Notes: generated by a model not told the origin, from the sequence alone. Positions 1 to 8,561 are shown, numbered from the stretch's first letter. The stretch: 34,359 nucleotides of DNA from Methanobacteriota archaeon (GCA_018649825.1 JABIHC010000026.1:1-34359), one strand, 5' to 3'. A program made the numbers and translations.

Positions 1-1
1 C

Positions 2-1162
2 CCAAAGGACTGGGATTTTGCCGTTGACCTTTCTCCTGATGAGATGATTGAATTATTTCCCGATGCGATACCCACGGGAGTTGCATTTGGAACTGTTACT
101 CTTCGAGCAGGTGATGATTTGATTGAAACTACTACTTTGCGTGGAGAGGGAACTTATGGTGATGGCCGACGACCTGATTCAGTTGAGTATAGTAAATCGC
201 TTGTTCTTGACTTATCGCGGCGTGATTTTACCTTCAATGCTATGGCTGTCGATGTTGCAAGAGGATTATTGCATGACCCTTTTGATGGCCAAATCGACTT
301 ACAAAACCGATGTCTTCGCGCAGTTGGTGATGCCAGGCTACGCTTAGGTGAAGACGGTTTGCGAGTAATTCGGGCCTACCGTTTTATGGACCTAGGCAAA
401 GGCAATTTATGTTCAGCTGATTTGCAATTGGGAAAATCCTTACTAGACCAACAACATATGTTGAGAATGGTTGCACCGGAAAGAATCTGGATCGAATTGA
501 GCAAAATACTAGCGGGATATAATGCAGGAGTAATCTTACATCGCATGGCGGTTGATGGGCTATTAAATCGCATATTGCCGAGTGAATGGGATGAAAATGA
601 TACTGCGATAATTGCACAAATGAGTTCACATCTGCAGGGCATTTCAATTGAAGCACGCCTTGCGCTACTACTCACAAATGCTGCGGCGGGCGGGCTTGAA
701 AAGGAATTGAAAAAATGCAAACTTTCTACCTCCCAAATACGCCGAGTATTAAACCTAAGGAGGTGGGTAAAAAGCCTCCCAATTGGGGAGCCAGAAGGGA
801 AGTTACGAGTTTATTCACATTTATTGGCATCTGATTTAGGTGAAGTAAAGCGTATGGATTTGGCATGGGCGGATGCTGGCGGCGAAGGTCCATCGTTAAC
901 AGAATGTATCGCATTTCACAAGCGCCTTTCTGAACTCAGTGTATCTCGGACAAATGGCGATTCTCTTGCCAGCGGCGAGTGGATTATGCAGCACACGAAA
1001 CTCTCGCCTGGGCCTCAGTTAGGTGCTCTAAAAAATTGGCTTCATCTAATTCAGATTGAGCGCAACCTCGGATTATTAGATGAAGTTGAAGAAGTTCTTT
1101 GCAGCCTTCCGTGGCAGCATGGAGATTGGAAACAATGGCCCAATCTCAGTCAATATTTCTAA
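2..1162 (+). CDS. cca: CCA-adding enzyme / poly(A) polymerase family nucleotidyltransferase, bacterial class II type (5' end outside the window)
   Basis: This enzyme class adds or repairs the 3' CCA of tRNA in the cytoplasm. The frame is open to the window edge, so the N-terminus with the GGxxRD loop is missing. The first visible codons read PKDWDFAVDL, which carries the DxD metal-binding pair of the class II palm (KDWDIAT in bacteria). Then follow RRDFTFNAMAVD, DPFDGQIDLQNRCLRAVGD and the nucleobase-recognition helix EDGLRVIRAYRF. The remainder is alpha-helical, like the neck and body domains. An internal ATG at 44 lies after the catalytic motif and cannot be the true start. Archaea normally use the unrelated class I enzyme, so a class II enzyme here suggests bacterial ancestry. 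Class II members can be full CCA-, CC- or A-adding enzymes or poly(A) polymerases, and the exact activity cannot be read here. Confidence 0.85.
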   Translation, partial: PKDWDFAVDLSPDEMIELFPDAIPTGVAFGTVTLRAGDDLIETTTLRGEGTYGDGRRPDSVEYSKSLVLDLSRRDFTFNAMAVDVARGLLHDPFDGQIDLQNRCLRAVGDARLRLGEDGLRVIRAYRFMDLGKGNLCSADLQLGKSLLDQQHMLRMVAPERIWIELSKILAGYNAGVILHRMAVDGLLNRILPSEWDENDTAIIAQMSSHLQGISIEARLALLLTNAAAGGLEKELKKCKLSTSQIRRVLNLRRWVKSLPIGEPEGKLRVYSHLLASDLGEVKRMDLAWADAGGEGPSLTECIAFHKRLSELSVSRTNGDSLASGEWIMQHTKLSPGPQLGALKNWLHLIQIERNLGLLDEVEEVLCSLPWQHGDWKQWPNLSQYF

Positions 1163-1263
1163 TGCCGTAGGCAATAATGTGAGTTCAAGACCACGAATCC
1201 TTTCAATAGTTTGCATAGAAAGTGAAACGAAACTGCTTCAAGTCATAAGGTAGTGGGCAGTTC

Positions 1264-3078
1264 ATGTCAGCCACCCCATATGCCCAATGGTACAAGATGG
1301 GCGGGTACGGAATTGCCGCCACAATTGTCCTTTCTATTCTATTTGGAGAAGAAGGTGGTGAAAGAATTTCGAATATCGCCTGTTGTTTCTCAATATTCTC
1401 ATTTGTCGTAGGGGGCGTAATTCATTCAAGTGTTGCCTCTCAGGCTGCTACTGTGGCATTGGGTGGTGTTGCTGGAGCAAGCGGCGCTGCCTTGGCACAG
1501 ACTGAGAAAGGACAACAAATGGTCGTCGTTGCAGAGCAGCGGATGAATGATTTTTCAGCAAATGCAACCGAGGCTTGGCAAAATCGCTCAAATGCAAATG
1601 CCATGACCGAAGTTGATTCAAACGCGCTATTCAACAAGTTAGCAGGATTCATGGCAGAACAGGGATTCACTCCTGGCATGATGTTTACAAAGATGGACCT
1701 AGATGGAAATGACGTTTTAGATCCATTTGAATTACGCGAAGGCATCGCTAATCTAGGCGTTGCCGACATTCCCCCATGGCTGATGGGTTCAATAATCAAA
1801 GTTATTGATGAAAACGGCAATGAAAAAATAGACCGCCATGAATGGATGGCCTTGTTTGAAAAAATGGGCTGGGATGCACCTGAGCCCACCCTAGCAATTC
1901 TTTCCACTTCTTCAGATTTGATTACTATTTCTTTCACCGCACCGCCTTGGCCTGCAGAACGTGGCTCTTGGATTGGCCTTTACGGCCCACCTGAAAAGAA
2001 TTATTCGGATAATGAACCATATGAAGTTCATCCCGTCAATGGTCAAACTTCAGGTACAGTTGAGTTTGAGATATACGATGAAGGTGAATGGAAAATCAGA
2101 ATGTATGATTCTTCAGAGAGCAATTCAATGGAAGTCGCCATGGCATCGGCTCTTTCTTCTAGCCAATCCGACATTCTTACACAAGATGAAAATTCTGAAA
2201 CAGCCTCCGTAAGTGCAGGTAACGAAGAAATTCTAATAGATAACGATCCGTTAGATGTGCTAATCTCACTGATTCCACAAGAGCATCAGCAAATTGCTCA
2301 ACAAACAGTTGATAATTTACAGGCACAGATTTCAAATTCTACTGATGCTGAGGAAAAAGCAGAATTGCAGGGTGTTTTGATTGGGTTAATTGATGATTTG
2401 GCTCATCAACTGCCTCCGGAATCTTGGACGGCAATTGCAGCTGGTTCGGCAGCAGCAGTTGGTGCAGGGATAGTTATTGCAGCAAAGCAAAATGACGGCA
2501 CAATAACTGACGAGGAAGAAGGGCCGGAGGTGGAAGAACCCCCAACCGAGATTGTTGAAATTGAATCGGCAGTTCCAGATGAAAGTGAAGTCCCGGATGA
2601 GGTAGCAGAAATGTTCTCGGCAGTTCCAGATGATAATGAAAATGACGGCACAAGTGGATTGCTTGAAGATGGTGGAAGTGAAGCCATAGCCTCAGATAGT
2701 AGTTCGGAAGATGGAACACATTCGGGTCCTTCATTAGATGACTTATTTGCAGAAGTTGAAGCGGCTAGATTCATGTCACTACGGCAAGAAATATTAACGA
2801 CTTGGAATCAACCGATGCCAGTGGAAATTAGAGTTGAAAAGGTTGAGCGAAATATTGGATTTGACATAATGGCTGAACTCAAAGGAGGAATGAGCATTGT
2901 TGGAAGGAATGATGCAGGGCATCACATTTCTATTCGCTTACCACCTAGTCAGAATGACGAGGTTGAGGTGATTCGCAGCGGGGCTAAAGTTTCTGCCAGC
3001 GGAGTACCCAACGCATATTCTAGTGCAACGAAACTAATTGGATTTGATGCAGAAATATTCACTTTAATCAGCAAATAG
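1264..3078 (+). CDS. EF-hand membrane protein with beta-sandwich and acidic linker (unknown function)
   Basis: I do not recognise a named family for the whole 604-aa protein. Hydrophobic segments lie at about 13-27, 36-54 and 59-78. Two EF-hand calcium loops follow: 145-156 (DLDGNDVLDPFE) and 182-193 (DENGNEKIDRHE). Both have acidic or Asn ligands at loop positions 1, 3 and 5 and Glu at 12. Residues about 210-290 look like a beta-sandwich, with GSWIGLYGPP and EGEWKIRMYD. A further hydrophobic Ala/Gly segment is at 389-407, then a very acidic linker with a duplicated SAVPD unit, then a compact C-terminal domain of about 100 residues. The family-level claim is calcium binding; a membrane-anchored calcium sensor or scaffold is inference. 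It stands alone, about 100 nt after the CCA enzyme gene, and converges on the GcvH-like gene. Confidence 0.8.
   Translation: MSATPYAQWYKMGGYGIAATIVLSILFGEEGGERISNIACCFSIFSFVVGGVIHSSVASQAATVALGGVAGASGAALAQTEKGQQMVVVAEQRMNDFSANATEAWQNRSNANAMTEVDSNALFNKLAGFMAEQGFTPGMMFTKMDLDGNDVLDPFELREGIANLGVADIPPWLMGSIIKVIDENGNEKIDRHEWMALFEKMGWDAPEPTLAILSTSSDLITISFTAPPWPAERGSWIGLYGPPEKNYSDNEPYEVHPVNGQTSGTVEFEIYDEGEWKIRMYDSSESNSMEVAMASALSSSQSDILTQDENSETASVSAGNEEILIDNDPLDVLISLIPQEHQQIAQQTVDNLQAQISNSTDAEEKAELQGVLIGLIDDLAHQLPPESWTAIAAGSAAAVGAGIVIAAKQNDGTITDEEEGPEVEEPPTEIVEIESAVPDESEVPDEVAEMFSAVPDDNENDGTSGLLEDGGSEAIASDSSSEDGTHSGPSLDDLFAEVEAARFMSLRQEILTTWNQPMPVEIRVEKVERNIGFDIMAELKGGMSIVGRNDAGHHISIRLPPSQNDEVEVIRSGAKVSASGVPNAYSSATKLIGFDAEIFTLISK
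2566..2633 (+). repeat. In-frame imperfect tandem repeat in the EF-hand protein linker
   Basis: The 17-mer TCGGCAGTTCCAGATGA occurs at 2566-2582 and again at 2617-2633, a 51-nt (17-codon) period. It encodes two copies of SAVPD in the acidic linker. A shorter word, AATGACGGCACA, also occurs on both sides of this stretch. It looks like a recent internal duplication that lengthens a disordered linker. Confidence 0.75.
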
Positions 3079-3183
3079 GCGGCCACTATCCACCCAATAC
3101 AAACCTCAAGTGCAACAACGAATAGCAAGCAAATAACATCAAGCACTCAAGTCACTATGTATTGACTGAGAAATTCTCTGCGC

Positions 3184-3588
3184 TCAGGCTTCAGCAAGGG
3201 TGTCGACATACTCGTCTGGGTCGAGCAAGTCTTCAACATCAAATTCATGTGGCTGGACAATAATCATCCAACCGAGATCATAAGGAGACTCGTTTACCAA
3301 ATCAGGGTTTATTTCTACCTCACCATTTACTTCGGTAATTGTTCCGGCAAAAGGGGAACGGAAGGTTTGTTTTCCTTCTGCAGTCCAAAGGGAAAACATT
3401 TCATCTCCCTTATCCAATTCATCTTCTGCCTGCGGCAAAATGACTCGCAATACATCGCCGATATCTTGGGCTAGGAAATCAGAAATTCCTACAGTCAATA
3501 CTTCCTCTTTTTCTTGAAACCAAATGTGTTCAATATTATATTTTCTTCGGTGTGCTACGGTAAATTCCATCAATTCTTCTTCTTCCAT
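3184..3588 (-). CDS. gcvH: Glycine cleavage H-like (lipoyl-domain fold) protein with atypical lipoyl site
   Basis: The 134-aa product matches the GcvH fold: IWFQEKEEVLTVGISDFLAQDIGDV, then FRSPFAGTITEVNGEVEINP and LVNESPYDLGWMIIVQP, the family's PxxGxVxxVN and LVNxxPYxxGW blocks. In true H proteins the lipoylated lysine lies in ESVKA, seven residues before the SP of the following SPxxG block. Here that position is Glu71 and the nearest lysine is Lys73, in AEGKQTF. It may therefore be lipoylated at a shifted site, or not at all. No gcvT, gcvP or lipoate ligase gene is nearby. I chose ATG 3588 because GGAGG (complement of 3596-3600) is 7 nt upstream; the ATG at 3594 is only 1 nt from it. It is divergent from the acyl-CoA dehydrogenase gene. 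Confidence 0.75.
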   Translation of the reverse strand: MEEEELMEFTVAHRRKYNIEHIWFQEKEEVLTVGISDFLAQDIGDVLRVILPQAEDELDKGDEMFSLWTAEGKQTFRSPFAGTITEVNGEVEINPDLVNESPYDLGWMIIVQPHEFDVEDLLDPDEYVDTLAEA

Positions 3589-3634
3589 GTTCATGCCTCC
3601 GACAATTCTCGGCGAAAGGTATCTCCTTTATTGC

Positions 3635-3644
3635 TTATACTATA
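3635..3644 (+). promoter_or_regulatory. Probable TATA box for the acyl-CoA dehydrogenase gene
   Basis: TTATACTATA sits in the divergent intergenic region. Archaeal transcription usually starts about 25 nt downstream, here near 3665. That leaves a short leader before ATG 3725 and places the alternative ATG at 3662 upstream of the transcript. Confidence 0.4.
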
Positions 3645-3724
3645 GGGGCATTTGAATATAAATGACTAAATGGAACAAGCGAGGAATTATCATACAAGCA
3701 CCCTTCGCAGCAATTGGTGAGGAA

Positions 3725-4894
3725 ATGAATTTCGCAGAAACCGACGAACATAGCATGATTCGTGAGATGGTAAGAGAGTGGGCTGAAGCCGAACTTACAC
3801 CAACAATAGAACATCGAGACGCAAACCAAATTGCACCTATTGAAGAATGGGCTGCATTTGCCGAGTTGGGACTCCAGGGAATTACCATCGCCGAGGAATA
3901 CGGTGGAATGCCTGTTGATGATATTAGTGAAGCAATTATCATCGAGGAATTAGCAAGAGTGGATGCCTCATTTGCTGTATTTTACTGTGTGCATGTCGGT
4001 CTTTGTTGCAAGACAATATCATTACACGGTACTGAAGAGCAGAAACAAAAATATCTCACTCAACTTGGTGCTGACAAAGTAGGCGCATATTCACTTTCAG
4101 AGGCAGGAGCAGGGACAGATGCAGCAGCACTTTCATGCAAGGCCACACTTTCAGAAGACGGAACCCACTACAAATTAAACGGACTAAAAATGTGGGTCAC
4201 AAATGGAGCGAGTGCTGACATTTACGTTTTATTTGCAAAGGTTACAGGACACCCTGATTATGGAGTCAAAAAGCATGGCGGAGTAACCGCATTTATTGTA
4301 GAGAAGACATTTGAGGGTTTTACTGTAGGCAAAAAGGAAGATAAGTTGGGTATTCGTTCTTCGGATACTTGTACTCTCGAGTTGAATGACTGCATTGTTC
4401 CTGTGGAAAATGTTCTTGGGAAAGTCGGCAAGGGATTCAGCATCGCCATGAATGCTCTTGATAATAGCAGAATTGGTATTGCGGCTCAAGCGCTTGGAAT
4501 TGCCCAAGGGGCTTTTGAAGCGGCTCTCAAGTTCTCGCGTGAGCGAGAAACCTTCGGTACTCCAATCGGCCGACATCAAATGATTACTTCCTATTTGGCA
4601 GATATGGCTACTGAAATTGAATGTAGTCGAATGATGGTATACAAGGCGGCTTGGGCAAAAGAACAACATTATGAAAATGGCGCACCAAGGCATAGTTTAG
4701 AAGCGAGCATGGCCAAATTGAAGGCTGGCGACACTGCTATGTGGGTTGCAGAGCGAGCGGTTCAAATCCACGGAGGATATGGGTTTGTAAAGGAATTCCC
4801 AGTTGAGAGGTTCTTTAGAGATGCAAAAATTACCCAGATTTACGAAGGTACACAAGAAGTTCAAAAGTTAGTTATTGCAAGAAACCTTACATGA
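3725..4894 (+). CDS. Acyl-CoA dehydrogenase
   Basis: A FAD enzyme that introduces the alpha-beta double bond into acyl-CoA and passes electrons to ETF, in fatty-acid or branched-chain amino-acid catabolism. The product is 389 aa, the usual family size. Visible signatures are YSLSEAGAGTDAAAL and MWVTNG (flavin and substrate binding), RETFGTPIGRHQ, IHGGYGFVKEFPVERFFRDAKI and the C-terminal IYEGTQEVQ. The Glu of that last motif (about residue 374) is the catalytic base in short- and medium-chain enzymes. I preferred ATG 3725 to the in-frame ATG 3662: it follows GGTGAGG and gives a canonical N-terminus, and the likely TATA box at 3635 would put 3662 before the transcription start. No ETF or thiolase gene is adjacent, so the substrate is undetermined. 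Confidence 0.93.
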   Translation: MNFAETDEHSMIREMVREWAEAELTPTIEHRDANQIAPIEEWAAFAELGLQGITIAEEYGGMPVDDISEAIIIEELARVDASFAVFYCVHVGLCCKTISLHGTEEQKQKYLTQLGADKVGAYSLSEAGAGTDAAALSCKATLSEDGTHYKLNGLKMWVTNGASADIYVLFAKVTGHPDYGVKKHGGVTAFIVEKTFEGFTVGKKEDKLGIRSSDTCTLELNDCIVPVENVLGKVGKGFSIAMNALDNSRIGIAAQALGIAQGAFEAALKFSRERETFGTPIGRHQMITSYLADMATEIECSRMMVYKAAWAKEQHYENGAPRHSLEASMAKLKAGDTAMWVAERAVQIHGGYGFVKEFPVERFFRDAKITQIYEGTQEVQKLVIARNLT

Positions 4895-4997
4895 GTAATC
4901 ACAATCAACCCGAACGCTTCGGCAGAATCACCTTTATTCAGCCAAGACTGAGTTGATTTTGAAGCGCAGGTTCAATAACGGTTGGCGTTTACCTTGA

Positions 4998-6203
4998 ATG
5001 TCTATGAGCGACTATCTTGACCGAATCGGGGCTGGCCTCGTTATTGAACATACAGAGTACTTTAGTTTTGACTACATTCCGTCAGAATTAGTTGGCAGGG
5101 ATAATGAAATTACCAATTTGGCTTCAATGATGAGAGGAGTTTTCGAAAATAATAGTAGTGGGCGAGCAATAATTACAGGACGAGTTGGCTCGGGCAAAAC
5201 CGCAATGACAAGGCGGTTTTGTACAGACGTTGAAAAAAAGTTTGCCGAAAAAAAATCAATAAAGGCCATTCATATCAATTGCCGAAATGTTACCACAAAG
5301 CCACAGGTTTTTCAGCATTTAATCAAAACATTTGACGAACGGCACCCCGATAGGGGCTTGGGGAGTGGAGAGTTATTACGTAGTATTAGGCGACTCATGA
5401 GAAATGAGAACACCCATTTTATTGTCGTTTTGGATGAGGTTGACCATCTATTACGCAGATCTGGTGATGATGTCTTATACCAACTTTTACGAATTGACGA
5501 AGGTGAAAAAACCCAAGGAACCCTTTCCCTTATTCTAATCAGCCAAGAGAATGTGCTTAACGTTCTCGAAAGTGCAGTAATTTCACGCTTTGGTCGCTCA
5601 AACCACCTGCGCCTTGCCCCGTATAATGAAGAGGGGTTATACAATATTGCCAAACAACGCGCAGAGTTAGCATTAGTCCCTGGGTCGTATAGTGATGAAA
5701 TATTGCAACTTATCGCCGAATCAAGTTCTTCTAATGGTGATGCTCGCTTAGCCATTGAACTTCTTGAGGCTTCTGCCAAGCGTTGTGAAAATGCTGGCCG
5801 TAAAGAAATTACCATTAAAGATGTAAATGCAGTATCAAGCACTCAGCCTCAAGTGATGGTTGATGGAGCAGCAATAGAAACTCTTCCACTACATTCCATG
5901 ATTGCCTTTTTAGCGATATGTCGTCGCCTTAACAAGGCAAACCAAATTGTAACCGGTGATGTTGAGAAACTATACCGCGTTGTTTGTGAAGAATATGAAG
6001 TCAAACCTCGTGGCCACACTACATTGTGGAAATATCTCAAAATGATGGTCAAGTGCAATTTCATTATGTCCCGTTATACTGCGCTAGAGGGAGGGCGTGG
6101 TCGAACCCAATATTTCTCAATGCCGCATGCCCTACCTAGTGATGTTGCCAAGCGTTTGGAATTGCTTATTCCGGCAATTATTCGCAATAATTCAAAGAAA
6201 TAG
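4998..6203 (+). CDS. cdc6: Orc1/Cdc6 replication initiator
   Basis: An AAA+ protein that binds replication origins and helps load MCM. The 401-aa chain has Walker A GRVGSGKTA (61-69), Walker B VVLDEVD with Asp146-Glu147, sensor-1-like LSLILISQ and an arginine-rich RFGRSNHLRLAPY block. The NGDARLAIELL sensor-2 region follows, then a C-terminal winged helix (about 315-390) with a GGRGRTQYF wing. This arrangement and length are standard for archaeal Orc1/Cdc6. The next genes are S6e and aIF2 gamma. The 103-nt upstream gap shows no recognisable origin-recognition boxes, so I cannot place an origin here. A second ATG at 5004 is possible. Confidence 0.93.
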   Translation: MSMSDYLDRIGAGLVIEHTEYFSFDYIPSELVGRDNEITNLASMMRGVFENNSSGRAIITGRVGSGKTAMTRRFCTDVEKKFAEKKSIKAIHINCRNVTTKPQVFQHLIKTFDERHPDRGLGSGELLRSIRRLMRNENTHFIVVLDEVDHLLRRSGDDVLYQLLRIDEGEKTQGTLSLILISQENVLNVLESAVISRFGRSNHLRLAPYNEEGLYNIAKQRAELALVPGSYSDEILQLIAESSSSNGDARLAIELLEASAKRCENAGRKEITIKDVNAVSSTQPQVMVDGAAIETLPLHSMIAFLAICRRLNKANQIVTGDVEKLYRVVCEEYEVKPRGHTTLWKYLKMMVKCNFIMSRYTALEGGRGRTQYFSMPHALPSDVAKRLELLIPAIIRNNSKK

Positions 6204-6238
6204 CAACTGTTTCTGTGGCGGTGAGGCTAAATAGGGGC

Positions 6239-6250
6239 CGGCGGTCGCCG
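6239..6250 (+). promoter_or_regulatory. GC-rich inverted repeat in the S6e leader
   Basis: CGGCG-GT-CGCCG is a perfect 5-bp dyad in AT-rich surroundings, 18 nt before the S6e start and just after the Orc1 stop. It could be a leader hairpin or a remnant of a terminator. A two-base loop is too tight to form fully, so support is weak. Confidence 0.25.
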
Positions 6251-6268
6251 CATTACTGAGGTAATCAC

Positions 6269-6745
6269 ATGGCTGGAGAAAAGAGCTCATTCATCACCAC
6301 GATTAACGACACAGACCCATCCAATAATGGTAAGTCCTACAAGTGTACAATTAGTGGTACAAATTATAATCAATTACTTGGAAAGACCATCGGAGATTCC
6401 ATTGACGGTATTTTTATCGGTGAAGGAGAAGTCACTTTAGCAGGATATACTCTTGAAATTTCAGGTGGTTCTGATAAAACAGGAACTCCAATGCGAAATG
6501 AACTTTTAGGCGGTGCCCTAAAGGAAATTCTAGTTACCGCAAGCCAAGGCTACAAAGGGCACAAAATTGTCAACAAAAAGAGTAAGCGTTACCGCTACAA
6601 GCCCGATGGACTACGAAAACGCCGAACTTTCCGCGGAGCAACTATTACTCAAGATACTCGTCAAATCAACCTAAAGGTTGTAAAACATGGCAACAAGTCT
6701 CTTGCAGAAATCTTCAATACTGGTGACTCGGCAAGTGAGGATTGA
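6269..6745 (+). CDS. rps6e: 30S ribosomal protein S6e
   Basis: A structural protein of the archaeal and eukaryotic small ribosomal subunit. The 158-aa product shows the family pattern SYKCTISG, LLGKTIGDSIDG, YTLEISGGSDKTGTPMR and a basic block KRYRYKPDGLRKRRTFRG. The SGGSDKxGxPM box is diagnostic for S6e. It is a little longer than many archaeal S6e proteins, with an acidic end (GDSASED). GAGGT lies upstream of the ATG. The aIF2 gamma gene follows after 42 nt, a gene pairing common in archaea, so co-transcription is likely. Confidence 0.95.
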   Translation: MAGEKSSFITTINDTDPSNNGKSYKCTISGTNYNQLLGKTIGDSIDGIFIGEGEVTLAGYTLEISGGSDKTGTPMRNELLGGALKEILVTASQGYKGHKIVNKKSKRYRYKPDGLRKRRTFRGATITQDTRQINLKVVKHGNKSLAEIFNTGDSASED

Positions 6746-6787
6746 GTCCCTCCCCGAGAAAAACACTAAGTATTGAGGCGAAATAAG

Positions 6788-8026
6788 ATGGCAAGAGTAT
6801 TACCAAATCAGCCATCCGTCAACATTGGCTTAGTCGGTCACGTTGACCACGGAAAAACTACACTTACTCAAGCATTATCTGGCATTTGGACCGATACACA
6901 TTCAGAAGAACGCAAGCGTGGCATCAGCATCAAATTGGGATATGCAGATACCGCATTCTACAAAACCGATGCCGGTGTTTTCTACCCTACTGGACGTCGC
7001 CCCGATGGCGGCAAAGATGTTGACAAAGAATTGCAACGAGTTGTTTCTTTCATTGACGCACCTGGGCACGAGACCCTAATGGCAATAATGATCACTGGTG
7101 CCTCAATAATGGATGGAGCAATGTTAATGGTTGCTGCAAACGAAACTTGCCCGCAACCACAAACTCGAGAGCACCTAATGGCTTTGGAAATCGCCGGCAT
7201 TGAAAACATTGTCATCGTTCAAAATAAGATTGACTTAGTTAATCGAGAACGTGCTATTGAATCACACGAAGAAATCAGGACCTTTCTCGAAGGCACAATT
7301 GCCGAAAATGCACCCATTATCCCAGTATCTGCTCACCATGATGTGAATTTGGATATTCTAATTGGCGCAATTGAACATTTCATCCCAACACCAAATCGTG
7401 AAGAGGAGGAAAAATCAGTTATGCACATAGCTCGTTCATTTGACATTAATCGTCCCGGAACTCGCCCCGCCAAAATCAAGGGAGGAGTAATCGGTGGAAG
7501 TATTGTATCTGGAACTTTTGAAATTGGCGATGAAATTGAAATTGGACCAGGGCGAAAAATTGAGAAGGGAAATAAATCTCATTACAAACCAATTCTTACT
7601 AAAGTCATCACCATGAAAGGTGGGGGGAAAGAGTTGGATTCAATGCACGCAGGTGGATTGTGCGGCATGGCTACTCCACTTGATCCAGTATTTACTACTG
7701 CAGATAATCTCTCTGGGCAAGTCGTGGCTAAGCGAGGCCAACTTCCTCCTGTTCGGGAATCAATGAAAATAAAAATTAATTTGATGAAAGAAATGGTTGG
7801 CGGGGATAGCGATACTCCAGAAAAGGTAGCACCATTGCAAGGTGGAGAAATGTTGATGGTTAACGTATCCACTGCGACTTCGGTCGGAATAGTTTCAAAT
7901 GTAGGAAAGGGCGAAGCAACTCTGTCCCTTCGCCTACCTGTCGTTACCGAAGATGGAGCAAGAGTTAGTCTATCTCGTCGCGTCGGCACACGCTGGCGCT
8001 TAATCGGATACGGAGTCGTAGCCTAA
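6788..8026 (+). CDS. eif2g: Translation initiation factor 2, gamma subunit (aIF2 gamma)
   Basis: The GTPase core of the aIF2 heterotrimer, which delivers initiator Met-tRNA to the small ribosomal subunit. The 413-aa protein carries G1 GHVDHGKT (17-24), G3 DAPGHE, G4 NKID and the SAHH G5 region, followed by two beta-barrel domains (GGVIGGSIVSGTFEIGDEIEI, GGEMLMVNVS). In many archaeal orthologues a four-cysteine zinc knuckle lies between KLGYADT and the G3 motif. Here that segment (YKTDAGVFYPTGRRPDGG) has no cysteine, so the zinc site is lost. I chose ATG 6788 (GAGG 9 nt upstream) over the in-frame TTG at 6773. It lies between S6e and a PIN-domain gene. Confidence 0.95.
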   Translation: MARVLPNQPSVNIGLVGHVDHGKTTLTQALSGIWTDTHSEERKRGISIKLGYADTAFYKTDAGVFYPTGRRPDGGKDVDKELQRVVSFIDAPGHETLMAIMITGASIMDGAMLMVAANETCPQPQTREHLMALEIAGIENIVIVQNKIDLVNRERAIESHEEIRTFLEGTIAENAPIIPVSAHHDVNLDILIGAIEHFIPTPNREEEEKSVMHIARSFDINRPGTRPAKIKGGVIGGSIVSGTFEIGDEIEIGPGRKIEKGNKSHYKPILTKVITMKGGGKELDSMHAGGLCGMATPLDPVFTTADNLSGQVVAKRGQLPPVRESMKIKINLMKEMVGGDSDTPEKVAPLQGGEMLMVNVSTATSVGIVSNVGKGEATLSLRLPVVTEDGARVSLSRRVGTRWRLIGYGVVA

Positions 8027-8043
8027 TTCGGAGGCGACAAGGC

Positions 8044-8415
8044 ATGCAAGAAATTCTAGTGGATGCTTGCGGTTGGGCTGCCTTGATTGAGGGGCGAATT
8101 AACCTTGACCACGGAATGCAAAGTGTAGTTGGTCCATTTCAACTAATCCTGCTTGATACTGTTGAGGATGAATTGGTAAAACTTGAGGAGAAAAATAGAA
8201 GCAATTTGCTGTTGGATTTACTGAGGCAAAAAGCACAGGTTATGGAGACGAAAGAGGGTCATGGGAAGCACACTGACGATCAGTTATTTGTTATTGCAAA
8301 GGAGAAGAATATTCCAGTTCTTACTGTTGATAAAGAGTTGAAAAAGCGTTTGCACCATGCTGGTTGCTCGGTAATTGAAGTTCTCGGCGGAAAGCGCCTT
8401 CGCCTTATTGAGTGA
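8044..8415 (+). CDS. PIN-domain protein (Fcf1/Utp23/VapC-like)
   Basis: A 123-aa single PIN domain, a metal-dependent ribonuclease fold. The four acidic positions are present: Asp7 (ILVDACGW), Glu41/Glu43 (TVEDEL), Asp78/Asp79 (HTDDQL) and Asp96 (LTVDKEL). It starts 17 nt after aIF2 gamma, with GGAGG 9 nt upstream of the ATG. There is no antitoxin-like gene beside it. Linkage to S6e and aIF2 gamma fits the archaeal PIN proteins related to eukaryotic Fcf1, which act in small-subunit rRNA processing. That role is inferred from context; a toxin role looks unlikely. Confidence 0.85.
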   Translation: MQEILVDACGWAALIEGRINLDHGMQSVVGPFQLILLDTVEDELVKLEEKNRSNLLLDLLRQKAQVMETKEGHGKHTDDQLFVIAKEKNIPVLTVDKELKKRLHHAGCSVIEVLGGKRLRLIE

Positions 8416-8561
8416 TGCAATGTCTACTTCATGCATCGCCTGTTTCTTCTTCATCTAACATTTCTATTCCCCGCAACGCGACACAAAGTATTCTTCATTG
8501 CGTCTGTTTTGCCGTGTGATTGTTCGCAAAATAGTATTTGTATTCAAAAAAAAAACGAAAA

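Noticed and set aside
1163-1263. tRNA-like TTCAAGA/GAATCC words between the CCA enzyme and the EF-hand gene
   Set aside because: No acceptor, D or anticodon stems can be drawn around them.
4895-4997. Possible replication origin next to Orc1/Cdc6
   Set aside because: No repeated origin-recognition boxes or strong AT-rich unwinding element are visible in this short gap.
8044-8415. VapC toxin of a toxin-antitoxin pair
   Set aside because: No antitoxin-sized partner gene adjoins it, and it is embedded with S6e and aIF2 gamma, which points to rRNA processing.
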